From Corynebacterium sp. HMSC27B11 (GTDB taxonomy: Bacteria; Actinomycetota; Actinomycetes; Mycobacteriales; Mycobacteriaceae), in assembly GCF_001815985.1 (NCBI RefSeq), contig NZ_KV823570.1, forward strand, positions 1-56,787: DNA of 56,787 nucleotides, read 5' to 3'. The translations under genes and the position numbers were made by a program. Below the pieces are notes generated by a model. That model had not been told where the DNA came from, searched no databases, and saw nothing but the letters and a program-made list of their open reading frames with translations. This document shows, one piece after another, positions 27,515 through 36,500 of this stretch (position 1 is its first letter; each line of letters opens with the position of its first letter).

Positions 27515-27556
27515 AAAGGGGCGCTTCCTCTCCATCGAGGAAGCGCCCCTTTCTTT
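27515..27556 (+). terminator. Intrinsic terminator after the mycolyltransferase gene
   Basis: AAAGGGGCGCTTCCTC (27515-27530) pairs perfectly with 27537-27552 across a six-base loop, and the stem ends in TTTCTTT. This is a classical rho-independent terminator. Confidence 0.92.
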
Positions 27557-27625
27557 GCGTCTCGGAAACTTTTCTGCGAGTTGCCGTCGAGTGTGCTTTA
27601 CAAGCCCTAACGAAACAGTAAGCTT

Positions 27626-27650
27626 AAGCCTTAAGTGAAGCTTTAGGCTT
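27626..27650 (+). promoter_or_regulatory. Hairpin in the leader of the second mycolyltransferase
   Basis: AAGCCTTAAG and CTTTAGGCTT form a stem with one mismatch and a TGAAG loop, 126 bases before the ATG at 27776. The surroundings are AT-rich (27590-27660) and are the probable promoter area. No gene is seen in 27557-27775. Confidence 0.35.
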
Positions 27651-27775
27651 TGTGGCTATTGAGGCTGGCGAGAAACCCAGGCCGAAGCGGGAGGGGAACC
27701 CGCTTCGACCGGGAGCTACCAGCCTGGATCTCGGCTGTTTTATTGACGTTCATAAGGACACAAGGAAGAAAACAC

Positions 27776-29716
27776 ATGCGCATTGCTGCGAAACTCCCCC
27801 GCCCGTCCCGTCTGGGGAAGGCGACGCTTGCCCTGCCGCTGGCCGCGGCTCTCGCCCTGCCGCTGATGCCAGCTGCCAACGCGCAGAGCCCTGCCGGTAG
27901 CCTGGCTGGCTCCAGCGGCCCTGGCTCCGGCACTGGCTACCTTGAGCCCGACAACGTTCCGGCACGCGAGCCGGTGCGCGTGACCGAGCAGAACCTCCCG
28001 GGCCTGCCGGAGGGCGTGTCCGTGGACAAGGTCGAGTGGATCACCGACCGCTGGGCGAATGTCTACATCAACTCTGCCGCCATGCCGGGCAAGCCGGTGA
28101 AGGTCCAGATCCTGCTGGCCCGCGATTGGTACTCCAAGCCGAACCAGAAGTTCCCGACCGTCTGGGCCCTCGACGGCCTGCGCGCCCGCGAGGATGAGTC
28201 CGGCTGGACCCTGTCCACGAATATCGCGAACTTCTACGCGGACAAGAACGTCAACGTCGTCCTCCCGGTCGGCGGCGAGTCCTCCTTCTACACCGACTGG
28301 CAGCAGCCGGACAAGGGCAAGCACTACAAGTGGGAGAGCTTCCTCGTCAACGAGCTCCCGGCTGTCCTGCGCGAGGGCTGGCGCAGCACCGAGGACCGCG
28401 CGATCGTCGGCCTGTCCATGGGTGGCACCGCGGCGATGAACCTCGCGCAGCGCTTCCCGAAGATGTGGAAGTTCGTCGGTTCCTTCTCCGGCTACCTGGA
28501 CACCACCTCCCCGGGCATGCCGCAGGGCATCGCCTACGCCACGCAGGACGGCGGCGGCTACGACGCGCAGAAGATGTGGGGTCCGTTCGGCTCCAAGGAC
28601 TGGTACGAGCACGACCCGAAGCTGGGTGTTGGCCTGCTGAAGGACATGTCCGTGTATGTCTCCGCCGGTAACGGCACACCGGGCAACCCGGGGGAGAACA
28701 GCCCGGCCGGTATCGGCCTGGAGGTCATGTCCCGCCTGACCACCCAGACCTTCCTCAAGGAGGCCAAGAAGAAGGGCGTGAAGGTTACAGCCCACTTCCG
28801 CAACTCCGGCATCCACAACTGGCCGTACTGGCAGTTCGAGATGACCCAGGCGTGGCCACAGATCGCTAATGCACTCTCCCTCTCCGAGGATGACCGTGGC
28901 GCCCAGTGCGCTGCTGGCGGTGCGATCGGCGATGCGCTGAAGGCTAACCCGCAGATCGGCGCCCAGGTCGGCGCCTGCGTCTCCGGCGAATACGACGCCG
29001 CCCGCGGCGGCAAGGTCCAGGACTACCGCTCCGGCCGCGCTTACTGGCACCCGGACACCGGCGCCCACTTCCTGTGGGGCCGCATCGGTGCCCGCTACGT
29101 GGAAATGGGCGCAACCCACTCCTGGCTCGGCTACCCGAAGAGCGAAGAACACGAGATCTCCAACGGCCGCGGCCGCTTCGTTGAGTTCGAACACGGCAAC
29201 ATCTACTGGACCCACGAGACCGGCGCCTATGCGGTGAAGAAGGACATCATGCGCACCTGGGGCGAGAAGGGCTACGAGAACGGCCCGCTCGGCTACCCAG
29301 TGGCGAACGCCGAGAAGGTCGGGGACGGCTGGGTGCAGCGCTTCCAGAACGGCGTCATCACCCGCGACAAGGACGGCAAGACCCAGTACGTCCAGGGCGA
29401 GATCGCCAAGAAGTACATGGCTGCCAAGGGTCCGGAGTCCAAGCTGGGCTTCCCGGTTACCGGCGAGATGGACCTGCCGAACAAGAAGGGCAAGTTCTCC
29501 GAGTTCACCGGCGGCTACATCTACTGGTCCCCGAAGACCGGCGCCCACATCATCTACAAGGGCGCGATCTTCGACGCCTGGGGCGAGGAGAAGCACGAGC
29601 AGGGCAAGTACGGCCTGCCGATCGCTGACCAGACCGCGATCCCAGCGGGCGGCGAGGTCGTGCGCTTCCAGAATGGCGAGATCCAGCACGTTAACGGCAG
29701 GATCGTCAAGAAGTAA
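27776..29716 (+). CDS. cop1: Secreted mycolyltransferase with C-terminal LGFP repeats (PS1/Cop1 type)
   Basis: 646 residues from ATG 27776 (AGGAAG upstream). A signal peptide (1-40) ends NAQSPA. The antigen 85-like domain spans about 60-375 with nucleophile Ser214 (GLSMGGT) and His in NSGIHNWPYW. From about 415 come four LGFP-type repeats, seen as SWLGYPKSEE, GPLGYPVANAE, SKLGFPVTGE and YGLPIADQ, each followed by a YWTHETGAY-like strand. In C. glutamicum this extension binds the protein to the cell wall. It transfers corynomycolates to arabinogalactan. Confidence 0.95.
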   Translation: MRIAAKLPRPSRLGKATLALPLAAALALPLMPAANAQSPAGSLAGSSGPGSGTGYLEPDNVPAREPVRVTEQNLPGLPEGVSVDKVEWITDRWANVYINSAAMPGKPVKVQILLARDWYSKPNQKFPTVWALDGLRAREDESGWTLSTNIANFYADKNVNVVLPVGGESSFYTDWQQPDKGKHYKWESFLVNELPAVLREGWRSTEDRAIVGLSMGGTAAMNLAQRFPKMWKFVGSFSGYLDTTSPGMPQGIAYATQDGGGYDAQKMWGPFGSKDWYEHDPKLGVGLLKDMSVYVSAGNGTPGNPGENSPAGIGLEVMSRLTTQTFLKEAKKKGVKVTAHFRNSGIHNWPYWQFEMTQAWPQIANALSLSEDDRGAQCAAGGAIGDALKANPQIGAQVGACVSGEYDAARGGKVQDYRSGRAYWHPDTGAHFLWGRIGARYVEMGATHSWLGYPKSEEHEISNGRGRFVEFEHGNIYWTHETGAYAVKKDIMRTWGEKGYENGPLGYPVANAEKVGDGWVQRFQNGVITRDKDGKTQYVQGEIAKKYMAAKGPESKLGFPVTGEMDLPNKKGKFSEFTGGYIYWSPKTGAHIIYKGAIFDAWGEEKHEQGKYGLPIADQTAIPAGGEVVRFQNGEIQHVNGRIVKK

Positions 29717-29758
29717 CACTCGCCCATAGGGCGGGGCCGGGATAATGAACCCCGGCAG

Positions 29759-29819
29759 ACCGGGCACCGGGAGGGGCGGCGCGTGCGCCAGCGCTCTCCC
29801 CGGTGCCCGGTATCGTTTT
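29759..29819 (+). terminator. Terminator after cop1
   Basis: ACCGGGCACCGGG (29759-29771) pairs with CCCGGTGCCCGGT (29799-29811); a nested GGCGC/GCGCC pairing sits in the loop. ATCGTTTTA follows, a modest U tract. Confidence 0.75.
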
Positions 29820-29924
29820 AACTAGTCAATCCGTTCACCGCGCCTGGCTACTAGCCCCAGCCCCGGCGGGGTCGTAATATGGCTGACCCGCCGAATTCCG
29901 GCGCCAATGGAAAGGAAGCGCACT

Positions 29925-30506
29925 GTGCGAAAGACCAGCCTCCCAACGATGCGGCGGCCGCTGGCCATCCTGGCGAGCCTGACCCTCCTCGGCGCGGCCA
30001 GCGCATGTGGCACGGGCAGCACCGTCGACAACTCGGAGCAGGCCGATAACACCGCCGTGCCGAGCGTCTCCGCGTCCGCGAAGCCGGACAAGGGCGACGA
30101 TAAGAGCAAGGACAAGGACGACTCCAAGGATGAGGACGCGTCCTCCGGCGACCACGGTGCGACCGGCAAGGGTGCGCAGGACGGCGCCGTCGAGGAAGTG
30201 GAGGACGTCCCCGAGGGCGACGACCGCAGCGAGGAGGAGGAGAGCTTCCTGGCGGCTCTGGAGAAGTCCGGCGTGCACTTCGACAAGGTGGACGAGGCGA
30301 GCCGCAATGCAGTCGAGTCGCAGATCATCGCTGCCGGCTACCATCACTGCCGCGAATCGGATACCCCGCTGATCGGGGTCGCGGCCGGTCAGATGCTCGC
30401 CCAGGGGCTCGTCGACCCACCCAAGGGGGACGACGCCCTCACCCAGAAGTTCGAATCCATGATGAAGGATCTGCGCACCGCCGCGGATGAAAACCTCTGC
30501 CGCTAA
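29925..30506 (+). CDS. Secreted lipoprotein with DUF732-like C-terminal domain
   Basis: 193 residues from a GTG at 29925 with AAGGAAG nine bases upstream; an ATG at 29907 has no such site. A lipobox (LLGAASAC) ends the signal peptide, so the mature protein is lipid-anchored. A long Asp/Lys/Ser-rich linker (about 45-105) leads to a helical domain with two cysteines (YHHCRES and ENLC), like the DUF732 family. It lies 25 bases before the cutinase-like gene, so the two products probably act together at the envelope. Function unknown. Confidence 0.75.
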   Translation: MRKTSLPTMRRPLAILASLTLLGAASACGTGSTVDNSEQADNTAVPSVSASAKPDKGDDKSKDKDDSKDEDASSGDHGATGKGAQDGAVEEVEDVPEGDDRSEEEESFLAALEKSGVHFDKVDEASRNAVESQIIAAGYHHCRESDTPLIGVAAGQMLAQGLVDPPKGDDALTQKFESMMKDLRTAADENLCR

Positions 30507-30531
30507 GCGCGGCCGGGAGGAAAGAAGAATA

Positions 30532-31482
30532 ATGCGCAAGCCAATCGGCAAAACCGTGACGATCATCGGCCTGGTGGTGCTCCTGGTGCTCATCATCGCC
30601 GGCATCGGCTCCTGGCTGGGTACCGATGGGAAGGGTGGCTTCGGCGGACCCGGCTCCCACGAGGGCTCTGGGAAGCCGGGCCGCGAGGCGAGCCCGAACC
30701 CGCCGGGGTGTGTGGACTACGAGGTCGTCGCCCTGCCCGGTACCTGGGAGTCCAAGGCGGACGACGACCCGGTACATCCGACTGCCAATCCCCGCTCCCT
30801 GCTGCTGCACGTCACCCAACCGCTGCAGGAGCAGACCGACCCGGAGCGCGTGAAGATCCACACGGTGCCCTATACCGCGCAGTTCCGGAACTTCAACGCA
30901 CAGCACGAGATGAGCTACGACGACTCCCGCAAGCAGGGCCTGGGGCGCGCCGTCGGGGAGATTCAGGCGACGCACGAGAAGTGCCCGGCCACGAAGTTCA
31001 TCCTCGTCGGGTTCAGCCAGGGCGCGGTCATTGCCGGCGACCTGGCGTCGAATATCGGCAACCACCGCGGGCCGGTGGATCCCTCCCTGATCGCCGGTGT
31101 CGCGCTGATCGCGGATGGTCGACAGGAGCCACAGCACGGCGAACTGGTGGGTAATAAGGAAAACACTGGCATCGGCGCTGAGGTTGCGCTGCACGCGGTG
31201 AACGCGCTCGTGCAGCCCATCGTGCCGGGGGCGACGATGCGCGGCGGGCGCCCGGATGGCTTCGGCGAGCTCAATGACCGCGTGAAGAACTTCTGTGCTG
31301 CCGGGGATACGGTCTGCGACGCGCCACCGACGATCGGCAACGCAGTGTCCCGGGCCAAGGAGCTGGTGGGATCCAACGGTATCCATGCCCATTACGACAC
31401 CAACCGCGACGTCGTCGACGGAATGACCGCGCCAGAGTGGATCACTAACTGGGTGCGCGACCTTGTGGCGCAGCCCATCTAA
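30532..31482 (+). CDS. Cutinase-like envelope lipase/thioesterase, Rv3802c family
   Basis: 316 residues from ATG 30532 with GGAGG upstream. A single membrane anchor (about 6-30) precedes a Gly-rich linker and the cutinase domain, with nucleophile Ser162 in VGFSQGAVIAG and a C-terminal His in HAHYDTN. Paired cysteines (GCVDYEV, EKCPATKF, FCAAGDTVCD) suggest disulfides. The mycobacterial counterpart is essential, has phospholipase and thioesterase activity and lies beside fadD32-pks13, as here. It is thought to affect mycolate composition. Confidence 0.9.
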   Translation: MRKPIGKTVTIIGLVVLLVLIIAGIGSWLGTDGKGGFGGPGSHEGSGKPGREASPNPPGCVDYEVVALPGTWESKADDDPVHPTANPRSLLLHVTQPLQEQTDPERVKIHTVPYTAQFRNFNAQHEMSYDDSRKQGLGRAVGEIQATHEKCPATKFILVGFSQGAVIAGDLASNIGNHRGPVDPSLIAGVALIADGRQEPQHGELVGNKENTGIGAEVALHAVNALVQPIVPGATMRGGRPDGFGELNDRVKNFCAAGDTVCDAPPTIGNAVSRAKELVGSNGIHAHYDTNRDVVDGMTAPEWITNWVRDLVAQPI

Positions 31483-31522
31483 AAAACTTCAGACACGAAC
31501 CCTCAAGTGGTGCATCGCACAC

Positions 31523-31535
31523 CTAAATAGTTTAG
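31523..31535. promoter_or_regulatory. Small palindrome upstream of fadD32
   Basis: CTAAATAGTTTAG is a perfect palindrome around TAG, in an AT-rich stretch 51 bases before the fadD32 ATG. I could not assign a confident -35/-10 pair in this gap. Confidence 0.3.
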
Positions 31536-31586
31536 GGTACAAAACAGCTATTCGTGACTCTAGAGAAGGGACTAGGTGGTCCACCG

Positions 31587-33464
31587 ATGGATATCAATTC
31601 CGCCATGCAGCAGTTTTTCGATGAAAACGGGCAAATTGCCGTGCCCGATGCACTGACGCTCTCCGGCATGAACGAGATGCTCTTCGGTGCCGCTAAGGCG
31701 CAGGGAGAAGCCGACAAGGTCCTGTACCGCTACTGGGACTACAACGACTCCGCCGAGGGCGTGCTCCGCGAGTACACCCGCGAGGAGATCAACACCCGCA
31801 TCAAGGCCGTGTGCGTGCGCCTGCAGCAGGTCACCAAGCGCGGCGACCGCGTGGCCATCCTCGCCAATAACTCGCCCGAGTACGTCTACAGCTTCCTCGG
31901 CATCATGTACGCCGGCCTGGTGCCGGTGCCGCTCTACGACCCGACCGAGCCGGGCCACGCGGACCACCTCACCGCGGTGCTGGATTCCTCCACCCCGGTG
32001 GCCGTCATGACCAACAAGCGCTCCGCCACCGCGGTCCGCGAGTTCTTCGCCGACCGCCCGGCCCCGGAGCGCCCGCGCGTGCTTGTCGCCGACGCCCTGC
32101 CGGACAGCCTCGCTGAGCAGTGGCAGAACCCGGCCGAGCTGCTGGCCAAGCACCCGGAGCTCGCGCCGAAGAGCTCCGACGAGGCGTTCCTGCAGTACAC
32201 CTCCGGCTCCACCCGCACCCCAGCGGGCGTGGTCCTGACGCACAAGTCCATCGTCACCAACGTGCTGCAGATCTTCATCGCCGTGAAGCTGCAGCCGCCG
32301 GTGCGCATCGTCAGCTGGCTGCCACTGCACCACGACATGGGCCTGATCCTCGCGGCTTTTGCCTCCATCTTGGGCATCCCGTTCGACCTCATGAGCCCCC
32401 GGGACTTCCTGCAGAACCCAGCCCGCTGGATCAAGCAGCTCGACAAGCGCGACGACGAGGAGAACATCTACACCGTCGTCCCGAACTTCGCCCTCGAGCT
32501 GGCGACCCGCTACGCCAACCCCGCCGACGAGGCGAACGCGGAGCTGCTCGCGGGACTGGATCTCTCCCGCGTCGACGGCCTGGTCAACGGCTCCGAGCCG
32601 GTCACCCACGCCTCCGTGGAGCGCTTCCTCGACCTCTTCGCCAACTACCAGCTGCGCCGTGAGACGATGCGTCCGTCCTACGGACTGGCCGAGGCCTCCC
32701 TGCTGGTTACCACCCCACAGACCGGAAAGCGGCCGTGGACCCAGTGGTTCGACCGCGAGCAGCTCGCGGGCGGCACCGCGGTGGCGCTGCCGGAGGGTGA
32801 TGAGGCAGCCATGCCGCTGACCTCCGTCGGTCAGGTCTGCCCCTGGCAGAGCCTCTGCATCGTGGACCCGGAGACCGGCAAGGAGCTCGCGGACGGCCAG
32901 GTCGGTGAGCTGTGGACTAACGGTGAGAACACCGCCGCCGGCTACCTCAACCGCGAGGAAGAGACCACCTACACCTTCCGCAACCACCTCCCCGCGGACC
33001 ACCGCCTGCCCGAGAACTCCCGGGCGGGTAACGCGCCGGAGGATAACTGGATGCGCACCGGCGACCTCGGCGTCATCGTTGACGATCAGGTCTTCATCAC
33101 CGGCCGCCTGAAGGACCTCGTCATCGTCGCGGGCCGCAACCACTACCCGCAGGACATCGAGGAGACGGCCGCCGCGGCGACGTCCCACGTCAGCCACGGC
33201 GCGATCGCGGCCTTCGCGGTGCCGGGTGCTGACCTGGGACAGGACGTCGAGGGTCTGGTCATCCTCGCGGAGCGCACTCCGGAGGCCTCCCCCGTGGAGG
33301 ATGGCATTGCGGCCAACGACATCCGCGCGGCCGTGTCCAAGATCCACGGCCTGAAGCCGGCGGATATCCGCATCGTGGACGCCGGAAACATCCCGCGCTC
33401 CAGCGCAAACAAGATCGCCCGCCGTGTTGCGGCGAAGGCCTACTCGCAGGGCCAGTTCAACTAG
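31587..33464 (+). CDS. fadD32: Fatty acyl-AMP ligase FadD32
   Basis: 625 residues; the ATG at 31587 (MDINSAMQQFF) follows AGGTGG. The adenylation motif is LQYTSGSTRTPAGVVLTHKS, with SWLPLHHDMGL and FRPSYGLAEASL-like segments typical of fatty acyl-AMP ligases, and RTGDLG and GRLKDLVIVAGRNHYPQDIE in the C-terminal half. FadD32 activates the meromycolate chain as acyl-AMP and loads it on the N-terminal carrier domain of Pks13, encoded next. Confidence 0.96.
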   Translation: MDINSAMQQFFDENGQIAVPDALTLSGMNEMLFGAAKAQGEADKVLYRYWDYNDSAEGVLREYTREEINTRIKAVCVRLQQVTKRGDRVAILANNSPEYVYSFLGIMYAGLVPVPLYDPTEPGHADHLTAVLDSSTPVAVMTNKRSATAVREFFADRPAPERPRVLVADALPDSLAEQWQNPAELLAKHPELAPKSSDEAFLQYTSGSTRTPAGVVLTHKSIVTNVLQIFIAVKLQPPVRIVSWLPLHHDMGLILAAFASILGIPFDLMSPRDFLQNPARWIKQLDKRDDEENIYTVVPNFALELATRYANPADEANAELLAGLDLSRVDGLVNGSEPVTHASVERFLDLFANYQLRRETMRPSYGLAEASLLVTTPQTGKRPWTQWFDREQLAGGTAVALPEGDEAAMPLTSVGQVCPWQSLCIVDPETGKELADGQVGELWTNGENTAAGYLNREEETTYTFRNHLPADHRLPENSRAGNAPEDNWMRTGDLGVIVDDQVFITGRLKDLVIVAGRNHYPQDIEETAAAATSHVSHGAIAAFAVPGADLGQDVEGLVILAERTPEASPVEDGIAANDIRAAVSKIHGLKPADIRIVDAGNIPRSSANKIARRVAAKAYSQGQFN

Positions 33465-33542
33465 AGTTAGGCGGCTCGTCCGTTAGGATGAAAGATTCAC
33501 TAGGACGCGCCGCATTGCAACGAGAGGAATCACCCGGTCACC

Positions 33543-36500
33543 ATGGCAGAAGATAACGTGGGTCGCGCTCAGCAGGACCACCCCCGGAGCGAAGCAGAGC
33601 TCCGGCAGTGGCTGCGTAACTGGGTATCGGAGACCACCGACACCCCGGAGGCGGAGATCCGCGACGATCAGCCACTGGAGGAATTCGGGCTTTCATCCCG
33701 CGACGTGGTGATCCTCTCGGGGGAGTTGCAGCGCATGACGGGCCTGTCGGTGGACGCCACCGTGGCCTATGAGCACAACTCCATCGGGGCGCTCGTCGAC
33801 TACTTGAGTTCCCAAGGTCAGGCGAACGCCCCGGCGGCAACGTCCGCAAAGAGGCGCGCCGTGGGCGGCGAGCAGGCGCCGGGGGAGCGGGACATTGCCG
33901 TCGTCGGCATGGCCGGCAGCTACCCGGGTGCCCCGACCACCGACGAGTTCTGGGACCTGCTGATCAGCTACCAGGACGGTATCGGTGAGCTGCCGGAGGG
34001 CCGCTGGTCCGAGTGGGCAGAGAACCCGGAGATGGTTCGTCGCATGGCGGACGCGCAGCTCACGGGCGGTTACCTGCCGGACCTGGCGTCCTTCGATGCG
34101 GAATTCTTCGGGCTCTCCCCGCTGGAGGCCGCGAACATGGACCCGCAGCAGCGCATCCTGTTGAAGCTGACCTGGGAGGCCCTTGAGGACGCACTGATCC
34201 CAGCGAACTCGCTGCGAGGAGACAACGTGGGCGTGTTCATGGGAACCACGAACAACGACTACGCGAACCTCATCATCGCCGACCCGAAGGTCGCCCACCC
34301 CTATGCCCTGATCGGCAACTCCAGCTCCATCGTTGCCAACCGCATTTCTTATGCTTTTGACTTCCGGGGGCCGTCGGTTGCGATGGACACCGCCTGTTCC
34401 TCCTCGCTGGTGGCGATCCACCAGGCGGTTGGTTCCCTGCGCGACGGCAGCTCCGAGGTTGCGATCGCCGGTGGCGTGAATCTGCTGGCCAACCCCTTCG
34501 CTACCGTTGCCTTCTCCGAGACCGGGGTGCTGTCCCCGACCGGCAAGATCCACGCCTTCTCTGAGGACGCCGACGGCATCGTGCGCTCCGACGGCGCCGG
34601 CGTGATCGTGCTCAAGCGCCTCTCCGATGCAGTGGCAGCCGGGGATAACATCCTCGGCGTCATCAAGGGGTCGGCGGTGAACTCGGACGGCCGGTCCAAC
34701 GGCATCACCGCGCCGAACCCGGAGGCACAGTCCGCAGTGCTGCGCGCCGCCTACGAGGACGCGGGAATCGACCCGACGACCGTGGACTACGTGGAGGCCC
34801 ACGGCACCGGCACCATCCTCGGCGACCCGATCGAGGCCCGCGCGCTTGGCGAGGTGCTGGGCGCGGGGCGCGATGCGGATCACCCGACCCTGCTGGGGTC
34901 GGCCAAGACGAACTTCGGCCACACCGAGGCCGCGGCGGGCGTGGCCGGCGTGATGAAGGTCCTGATGGCGATGCGCGAGGGCGTGCTGCCACCGAGCCTG
35001 AACTACGTGGGCCCGAACCCGCACATCGACTTCGACGCCCAGCGCCTCGAGGTGGTTGAGGATCCGCGCGAATGGCCGGAGTACTCCGGCCGCCCGGTGG
35101 CCGGTGTGTCCGGTTTCGGCTTCGGCGGCACGAATGCGCACGTGGTGATCGCAGCACCGACCGAGGAAGAGCTGCGCGACGCTGCCGCACTGAATGAGGA
35201 ACGGGCCGCTGGCAAGGCAGACGCCGGCTCGGACGCCGCCGCGGGCACGGACCCGGCCCACCCGCTGATCGACTGGGAGGCATGCGAGACCCCAGCCGCT
35301 CTGCTGCCGGTCTCCGGATTCCTGCCCTCCCGCCGCCGCCTGGCCGCAGGCGACCTGCGCGACTGGTTGGCCTCGCACGAGTCCGCCGACCTGCTGGACG
35401 TCGCCGGAGCACTCGCTGGCCGCAACCACGGCCGCTCCCGCGGCATCATCCGAGCCACCAACACCACCGAAGCCATCGAGGGGCTGGAGCGCCTCGCCGA
35501 GGGCAAGAAGGGCTCATCCGTCTTCACCGCGGACTCTCCGGCTGCCACCGGCCCGGTCTGGGTCTACTCCGGCTTCGGCTCCCAGCACCGGAAGATGGGC
35601 AAGGAGCTCGCTGCAATCTCCAGCTTCTTCGCTGAGCGTCTCGCCGCGATCGACGAGATCGTGCAGCGCGAATCCGGCTGGTCGCTGGTGGAGAAGATCA
35701 ACGACGACGAGCAGAACTTCGACCTGGAATCCGCCCAGGTCGCCATCACCGCCGTCCAGATCGCGCTGACCGACCTGCTGCGGGAGTTCGGGCTGCGCCC
35801 GGCCGCGGTCGTCGGCCAGTCCCTGGGCGAGATCGGTGCCGCCTACGGCTCCGGCGGGCTGTCCCTGGAGGACGCCATGATCGTGGCCTGCCACCGCTCC
35901 CGCCTCATGGGCGAGGGCGAGAGTCAGCTCACCGGCGATCAGGCCGGGGCGATGGCCGTCATCGAACTGGGCCCGGAGGCGCTGGGGACCTTCCGCGCCG
36001 AGCACCCGGAGTTCGCCAAGGTGGAGCCAGCGGTCTACGCCGCGCCGGGCATGACCACCGTCGGCGGCCCGCAGGCAGCCGTCGCCGCGCTCGTTGAGTA
36101 CCTGGACGGCGAGGGCAAGTTCGCCCGCATGCTGGATGTCAAGGGCGCGGGGCACACCTCGATGCTCGACCCGATCCTCTCCGAACTCCTTTACGAGATC
36201 GGCGGCATCACCGCCCGCCCGATCCACACGCCGCTGTACTCCACCGTCCACCGCGGCGAGGTCTACCAGCCGGGCGAGGCTGTGCACGACGCGGATTACT
36301 TCGTCCACTGCACCCGCCACCCGGTCTGGTTCTCGGACGCCACCGGCCAGCAGTTCAAGGACGGCTACCGCACCTTCGTGGAGCTCTCCGCCCACCCGGT
36401 CGCGCTCATGCCGATCATGAACATCGCCTTCGCCCACGACGCGGGTGACGCCAAGACCCTCTACGCGCTCAAGCGCAAGGAGCCGGCCGCGGAGACGCTG

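Noticed and set aside
28990..29700. Repeated blocks at the end of the second mycolyltransferase as a DNA repeat array
   Set aside because: They are LGFP protein repeats with little nucleotide identity between copies.
33693..35429. Long open frame on the minus strand across pks13 (and similar long antisense frames across many genes)
   Set aside because: They are reading-frame shadows expected in high-GC coding sequence; their products have low-complexity Arg/Gly/Val composition, no ribosome sites and no family motifs.
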